From contig NC_035434.2 of NCBI RefSeq assembly GCF_002127325.2, positions 152,540,289-152,604,288 on the forward strand: a DNA stretch of 64,000 nt. The letters are read 5' to 3'. Below, piece after piece: positions 54,725-64,000 of this stretch. This DNA comes from Helianthus annuus (lineage: Eukaryota; Streptophyta; Magnoliopsida; Asterales; Asteraceae). The first letter of the stretch is position 1, and every line of letters begins with the position of its first letter. Below the pieces are notes generated by a model. That model was given only the letters and a program-made list of their open reading frames with translations. It was not told where the DNA came from and did not search any database. Made by a program: the position numbers and the translations under genes.

Positions 54725-57700
54725 ATGATGAATAGTAACAGTAATAGTAATAGTAATAATTCTCGAGGTAGATCGTTCGATCATCGATCGGCTCGAAACG
54801 GAAACCCTAGCTTGATGAAGAAACCGAGATTAGTAACCGAAGAGCCTGCGGTTAATGTTATTCGCAGTGGCGGATATAATCTGAGTGGAGAGAATAGGTC
54901 TGTGGTTGTTCAGAGGCAGGCGGTAGGGTTTCGGCCTCCGGTGGTAGGGGATGGAGATGGTTATCAGCCGCAGTCGTTGTCGCAAATTAAGCAGCAGCAG
55001 CATCAGGAGCTTGTGAGTCAGTATAGGACTGCTTTGGCTGAGCTTACGTTCAATTCGAAACCGATTATTACGAATTTGACGATTATTGCTGGAGAGAATT
55101 TGCAGGCTGCTAAAGCTGTTGCTGCCACTATCTGCAATAATATTGTTGAGGTGATGAATTTTAGAGTTTTAGTTACTATAGTCTATTGTTGTATTCGATG
55201 AAATATTATTGTTGAGGTAATGATTTTGGTTACTATTGTTGTACAGATTTAGGTGTTTTGTTGTGTATCTGCTTGAGAACTACCGATGAAATGTTTTAAC
55301 TTTTAAATTGATTATCTGTTGAATTTTTGTATTCGCGTTGTGTTCTGTGCATTTGAATGACCCGTTTGTAGTAAACTTTGCTACTTAGTTTGACTGAATT
55401 GATACTTTTGGCTGAACCGGTCTAATAAGGTGAATGAAACAGCATTTGTTATCTTTATTGATCAAGAGTTGCGTATGCGCTCGAAGATGTTTTATTGATT
55501 TATAAAGTTGTAGAGGATATTAGAATTGGTGCAAGTATGGATCAAGATTTATTATCTTTATTTTTCAAGAGTTGTGTATACACGCGAAGTTGTTTTGACT
55601 GATTCATAATGCTATTGAGGCAATGATTTTTTAGGTTCCGAGTGATCAAAAGTTACCTTCACTGTATCTTCTCGACAGTATCGTGAAAAACATTGGGCGG
55701 GATTACATTAAACACTTTTCCACCAAACTCCCCGAGGTAAGATCTTAAATCATGCAATATTTTTACGTGACTATCAACGAATTATATTGATATCTTTATA
55801 TTTTTGTCGTATAGGTTTTCTGCAAGGCGTACAGACAGGTTGATTCTACAGTACATTCCGGTATGCGGCATCTTTTCGGGACTTGGAAAGGAGTATTTCC
55901 TCCTCAAACGCTTCAATCGATAGAGAAAGAACTCGGTTTTCAATCAGCCGGGAATGGGTCAACCTCAGGGCTGACCACATCTAGACCCGACTCACAGCCT
56001 CAACGTCCTCCTGCGCGTAGTATTCATGTAAATCCGAAGTATTTGGAAGCTAGACAGAAACTCCAACATCCAACAAGGGTAAGCACACAAAAAATCTGCG
56101 TTTTTAGTCATTACGTTCCGTTTTAATATTAATATCTCAAACTCTCATGAAGGCAAAAGATACAGCAGGTGACATAACTCGAAACTTGATTAGTAATTCA
56201 CCTGAAGATACTGGCAGACAAGACCGTATGGCTGTTAATACCAATCTTCAGAGATCGCGTGCTGATCCACGGCTTAAATTCAATGTAATAGTTTTCTTAA
56301 AGATAGTAAAATTGTCGATTGCGTTTTTTCAGCATTGTTATAATTTACAACTTTTGCGGAATATTCAACAGGCACAACGAGAGGCGGAGAGCGATCTAAC
56401 TCATGAGAACAGCGGTGCATCGTATAATAATTTCGATTTTGGTTCCGATTTATCAAGCGAAAGAGTTGCAGAGCATGGTACGGAGACAATATCCAGGCTG
56501 GCAAGAAATTCTTTCGACGTAAAGCATGGATTGCACAATTATTCGGCCTCGAGATCCGCAATTCCCGATGTGAAACTACAGTCTATGAATAAAGGAACCG
56601 GTGAAATCAGTAGAAACTGGAAGAACTCAGACGAAGAGGAGTACATGTGGGACGATGTGAGTTCGGTTGCAACGAAGCCCACTTCGTCTAATAGCTCAAA
56701 GAGAGACCCGCGGTTGTATTTTGACCCGGAAAGACCGGTAACGAAAACCGCAACACCATCTGGTCAACAACCGCCACGTCAGCGTCCTAGGGTACCGTAT
56801 GATTTAGCTGATCAAGATATAATAGAATCAGATGATAAAGCACCTCGATTTCGAGGTCAAAAGAACACAGGGATTCCTATTTCTAGTCAATCTCATCAGA
56901 ATTCTTTCCAAATAAAACCTCCGATTTCACAAGCGAGTAACTCTCAAAAATCGAAGATTCAAAATTTACGCCCGCCTTCACCTCAATTACCGATAAAGCA
57001 TGATCCGTTCCTGCCGCCTTATCAACCCGAACCTGTATCGGATCCTGTTTCGACAACTAGTACCTCATTGGGCCCACTGGCCCACCCGACAAATGCCAGT
57101 AGCTTGTTAGCTGCTGTTAGCAGCATATTTGGTAACAAACCAATTTCGTCAACAGTGAGTTCAACTGTCGGTAATACTGCGTCAACTGCGTCAAATAACG
57201 TGTCAAGTCTTTTAAGTACGTTAGTCGCCAAAGGCTTAATTTCCGCATCAGATGATAATTCTAAGAACCAGAGCCCGAGTGATGATAAGATTAAGATTCC
57301 CCCAATTGTATCATCTTCGTTGATATCTACGTCGTCTACTAGCAGTGATCTATCTCCATCCGATCCTGTATCTAAAACTACCACCAATGAAGAAATCAAG
57401 TGTCCTATCGGTTTCGAATTTAGGGCTGATGTCATCAGGGAGTTTCATCCTGGTGTGATTAATGACCTTATCGACGATCTTCCGCATCAATGCAGCATAT
57501 GTGGTCTAAGATTTAAACTTCAAGAACGGTTTGATAAACATATGGAATGGCATACATTGAGAAATTCCGATGCTGACTCATCAAGAAAGTGGTTCTTTAA
57601 CCGTGAGGATTGGGTTAATGGGTCGAGTAATGAGGGCGCGTTGGAGGTTGATGGTGAGACAATGGTTAATGCAGACGAAAGCCAAGTTGTATGCGTGTTG

Positions 57701-58402
57701 TGTGGCGAAGTGTTTGATGATTTTTACAGTTTAGAAAGGAGTAAATGGATGTTTAAAGGAGCTGCGTATCTCGACATTACCAATGGTAAAGTTGGAAATG
57801 CGAAGAATGGTGTTATTGTGCATGTAAATTGTGTGTCGGATCATTCGTTGACTGATCTGGGCCTGGTCGATGATGTCAAAATGGTAAGTGGTCTTAAAAT
57901 TCTTTGGAGTAAAATGCCATTTCATCCCAGTGGTTTGGCCAGTGTTACGATTTTCGTCCAAAGGTTTGTTTTTTCACACGTGGATTCAAAAGATTTAAAA
58001 TCATACCATTTTCCCCAGCTCGTTAACATCTTCCTTTTTTCCCGTTAAGTCAGGTATTTTTGTCTTTTTTTGTTAATTTGAAGGGCAATTCGGTCTTTTG
58101 AATACCTGTACATTATGCTAAATGCTTGTACATTAAGTGAAAAAGACCGAATTGCCCTTTTAAGTTAATGGAGAAAAATGGATGGAGTTGATGAACTGGA
58201 TGAAAATGGCAAGATTTCTAACCTTTTGGATACAGATGTGGAAAAACAAACCTTTGGGCGAAAGTCGCAAAACTGGCCAAACCTCAGGAACGAAATTGGC
58301 ATTTTACTCAATTCTTTGACTCTGCAACATAATATTTGTTGGACTTGTAACATCAGAAAGATTGATTTTGAATTGTTTTTACAGGAAAAAGGTGTATGCT
58401 GA
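54725..58402 (+). CDS. PCF11-like pre-mRNA cleavage factor II subunit (PCFS4 type)
   Basis: Nuclear protein of the mRNA 3'-end cleavage/polyadenylation machinery that binds the RNA polymerase II C-terminal domain; plant homologues affect alternative polyadenylation and flowering (family knowledge). Six exons joined to 817 aa: 54725-55150, 55635-55736, 55815-56078, 56153-56284, 56372-57883, 58385-58402; the first five are exact multiples of three. The CTD-interaction domain spans about residues 93-215 ([39 protein letters not shown]). The middle is Ser/Pro-rich with EEYMWDDV and [14 protein letters not shown]. The C-terminal region has zinc-binding [21 protein letters not shown] (near 681), WFFNREDW and [14 protein letters not shown]. 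The last exon adds only EKGVC. If the last intron is retained, the frame runs on for about 55 residues into a MITE. N-terminus: the ATG at 54725 opens the frame; MMNS gives two adjacent Met. Confidence 0.92.
57907..58309. mobile_element. Mutator-type MITE in last intron of PCF11-like gene
   Basis: Element of 403 bp with long inverted arms (57907 to about 58078, and about 58140-58309): GAGTAAAATGCC at left, GGCATTTTACTC at right, and an inner hairpin GGGCAATTCGGTCTTTT / AAAAGACCGAATTGCCC. Perfect 9-bp duplication AATTCTTTG at 57898-57906 and 58310-58318. It begins 24 bp after the exon-5 splice donor. Confidence 0.9.
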
Positions 58403-59017
58403 TGATTTGGTGGGGCCCGTGAGTTATCTGACATTTGGGTAACGGGCTCTCGTGATTACCAAAAACGGGTGTATGCTGATGTTTTAGAGTGGTTGAAGCT
58501 GATAGAGAAAAACTGGGTTCATTTTTCAATTTGGTCAAACGCCAATGTGCGAAGGCTGCTGACGATCCTTGTTTTTGTATGTTTTAAAATCTAGTGCTTT
58601 TTGGTCGACTCTTAATTAGAAGAAAAATGACATGGCAACGTTTTTGACTTCGCTATAATATTAATTATACAACTATGGATGTCTTTGGTACCTTGGAACT
58701 GTGGATGTTGGTTTGCGTTTTTTTAGGAACTAGAGTTCTGAGTATTCGTTGACCCGATCAACCTAATTTTCTTTGACCTTAAAATTGTCGTCGTTGGACT
58801 ACTACTTGGTCGAATTACGCATATGTTTTGAGATCTATGCAAGTTTAAAAAGTTATAAAACAGAAGTCAAATACAAACTTATATAGCCACATTATGATAA
58901 TATATACACACAACTAATAGAAAATTACTATTTGTTTATACCCATAATAACAATCTTTTGAAAAAAATCAAACGCATAATAACCTTTTTTGAGTGCCTTG
59001 CTATCTTTTTTAGAAAT

Positions 59018-59049
<32 letters not shown>

Positions 59050-59077
59050 CTAATAAATAGTGGGTTATTACAACGAG
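58403..59077. other. PCF11-CPK intergenic region, no gene seen
   Basis: 3' UTR of the upstream gene, then AT-rich spacer with a run of about 29 T at 59021-59049, 30 bp before the kinase TATA box. No other feature supported. Confidence 0.55.
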
Positions 59078-59084
59078 TATAAAA
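59078..59084 (+). promoter_or_regulatory. candidate TATA box of the kinase gene
   Basis: TATAAAA followed about 30-50 bp later by a purine-rich leader (CAGGAGAGAAACAAAGAG, 59135-59152). A (TCA)n run at 59224-59246 would be in the 5' UTR. Position fits, but the start site is inferred. Confidence 0.5.
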
Positions 59085-59379
59085 GCCAAATACCATTGAT
59101 TAGGAGGTATAATTTTATATAACAAAAGAACAGACAGGAGAGAAACAAAGAGAAAAGGGGAGAGGAGAATTTGGAGGGAAAAAAGTCTGAAAAAGATCTT
59201 TTTGACTCTCCATTTCTCTCATATCATCATCATCATCATCATCATTATTCATTACAGATTGAATGATATACATACACCCTTCATGCTTCATTGATCAACA
59301 CCCCTCAATTTTCACCCTCTCTGATATAATTAAATTGTCCCTCGAATCGAATGACAATTTCGTCAATTTTGTGGGTTAG

Positions 59380-59933
59380 GTATGTTTGCATAATCTCTCG
59401 GTATGAGGTTATGTTTTATGATTTTGAATTGGTTATGTTATGCATTTTTCGGATTTATTTATGCAATTTCAAGATTTCTTATTTTCATTTCGGAAAATAA
59501 TGGGGTTTTATTTTCTTCTGTTACATGATCATGCTGGTCTTTAAATTGAATCTATTTTCCCTTTCATGATATATTGGGTGTTGTTTAAATGAAAATTTAC
59601 GCTATTATACGATTAAAACGGAATAATTTAAAGTCGCTAAAATTGAAGTAAAAACGTCAACACAACAAAGGGCTCCAAATGATGAATTTGGGTCGGACAG
59701 GTGGGGCGGATCCCCTATGTCAGCTTGTCACATGATCTGGCTATTGACACGTTTTTGTCTGTTACTTATGGGCCCTGTAACTCAATACAACGAAAGTTAT
59801 GTCCGCTTTAAGTTAGAAATCATATCATCTTTCTATAGTTATATGAATATTCAGTTTTAATGAACTTGGGTTTGAACTTTTAATTTCTATAGTAAATTGT
59901 TTTATATTTAAGTAATTTTTTTTTTCAAATCAG
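59380..59933 (+). other. probable 5' UTR intron of the kinase gene
   Basis: TTAG|GTATGT donor at 59380 and TTTTTTTTTCAAATCAG| acceptor at 59933 bracket a 554-bp T-rich segment ending 26 nt before the ATG. Leader introns are common in plant CPK genes. Splicing is inferred from the junction sequences only. Confidence 0.55.
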
Positions 59934-59959
59934 AATTAAAGATTTGGTTACTTTAAATC

Positions 59960-63467
<3,508 letters not shown>

Positions 63468-63811
63468 ATAAGTTCAAACTTTTACTTTACACAGACAAAA
63501 GATGAATGTAAAATTAGATGGAAATGTACTATTTGTGTAGTAGGATAGAGGGGGTGGGGGTGGTTCATCTTTTTGTAGAATTAGGATGGAGTTGTAAAGG
63601 TGCAGCTTGCTATGAAGAGCTTGAAGGTGCTAGTCATGAGGTCTTATTGTAAAGTCTTTGGCTGTATTTTGGATTTCATGAAGCTAATTATTGGATATTG
63701 TAGGCTATGTTGTCAAAGGCGGCACACTCAAGGCGCAAAGGCCTCGCCCAGAGCCTATGCGCAAGGCGCAAAAAAGCGAGGGCTTTTTTAAGTAAGGCGT
63801 CATAATAAAAA

Positions 63812-63850
<39 letters not shown>

Positions 63851-64000
63851 CATAAAATTAATAGTATTACCCTATTTAAACAAATGTAATAGAAAAAAAT
63901 CATAATATCTTTTGAAAATATATATAATAATATCAATAATAATTAATACTTCTAAATATATCACTATTTGTAACAAACTAAAACAATTTAAAGATATTTA
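63468..64000. other. kinase 3' UTR, GCGCCT-rich repeat and TA run
   Basis: The first about 230 bp are likely 3' UTR of the kinase (no polyadenylation signal chosen). From about 63703 a TATGTTGTCAAAGGC start leads into GGCGC-rich repeat DNA (to about 63805), followed by (TA)n at 63817-63848 and AT-rich sequence to the window end. Confidence 0.6.

Noticed and set aside
57022..57435. 137-codon antisense ORF over the PCF11 gene
   Set aside because: Shadow of the Ser-rich coding exon; no independent support.

Overview
This window is plant nuclear DNA, most likely from a eudicot with a repeat-rich genome. Asteraceae is my best guess from the repeat families, but I could not test it. Three intron-containing host genes lie on the + strand in the right part. 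The left 36 kb is almost entirely nested retroelements on the - strand. There is no bacterial or organellar gene organisation.

1-26,942: two copies of one Athila-type LTR element share a central LTR, giving the order LTR (1-589, cut by the window edge), internal A1, LTR (19,133-20,821), internal A2, LTR (25,253-26,942). The internal regions encode only Gag plus protease, so the family looks non-autonomous. A2 has an intact 743-codon ORF. A1 is broken by a nonsense change, a 1-bp deletion and the insertion at 4,142-18,239 of a complete, young, 14.1-kb Tekay/Del-type chromovirus. The chromovirus is flanked by a 5-bp duplication, has 3.4-kb LTRs and an intact 1,515-codon gag-pol, and carries an extra 420-codon proline-rich ORF in its leader. 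The gag-only family carries GC-rich 12-bp palindromes in pairs whose starts are 21 bp apart in every pair. Three pairs occur in U3, three in the 5' leader and three in the 3' untranslated part. I consider this the most unusual signal in the window.

26,943-39,200: a 2.0-kb Mutator-like element (9-bp TSD, one mismatch) containing a nested hAT-like element; a decayed Tat-clade Ty3/gypsy element (about 29.85-35.5 kb) with several stops and frameshifts; and small hAT-type MITEs with 8-bp duplications.

39,207-49,932: a 13-exon gene for sterol C-14 reductase (FACKEL, 372 aa). Its last intron has grown to 5.2 kb. It contains a Helitron-like end, an AT-rich satellite split by two Mutator-like elements, and then a 1.1-kb Pack-MULE-like element carrying a frameshifted exon fragment that resembles a P4-ATPase flippase.

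51.3-54.25 kb: a cluster of Helitron-like ends that abuts the promoter of the next gene. 54,725-58,402: a PCF11-like cleavage/polyadenylation factor gene (6 exons, 817 aa), with site II and telo-box promoter motifs and a 403-bp Mutator-type MITE in its last intron. 59,960-63,467: a group-III calcium-dependent protein kinase gene (8 exons, 533 aa) with a myristoylation/palmitoylation N-terminus, a kinase domain, an autoinhibitory segment and four EF-hands; MITE-like insertions sit in its introns. The three host genes act in unrelated pathways (sterol synthesis, mRNA 3'-end formation, Ca2+ signalling). What they share is intron growth by DNA transposons.

All exon models were built by eye from GT-AG junctions, reading frame and remembered family conservation; no alignment program was run.
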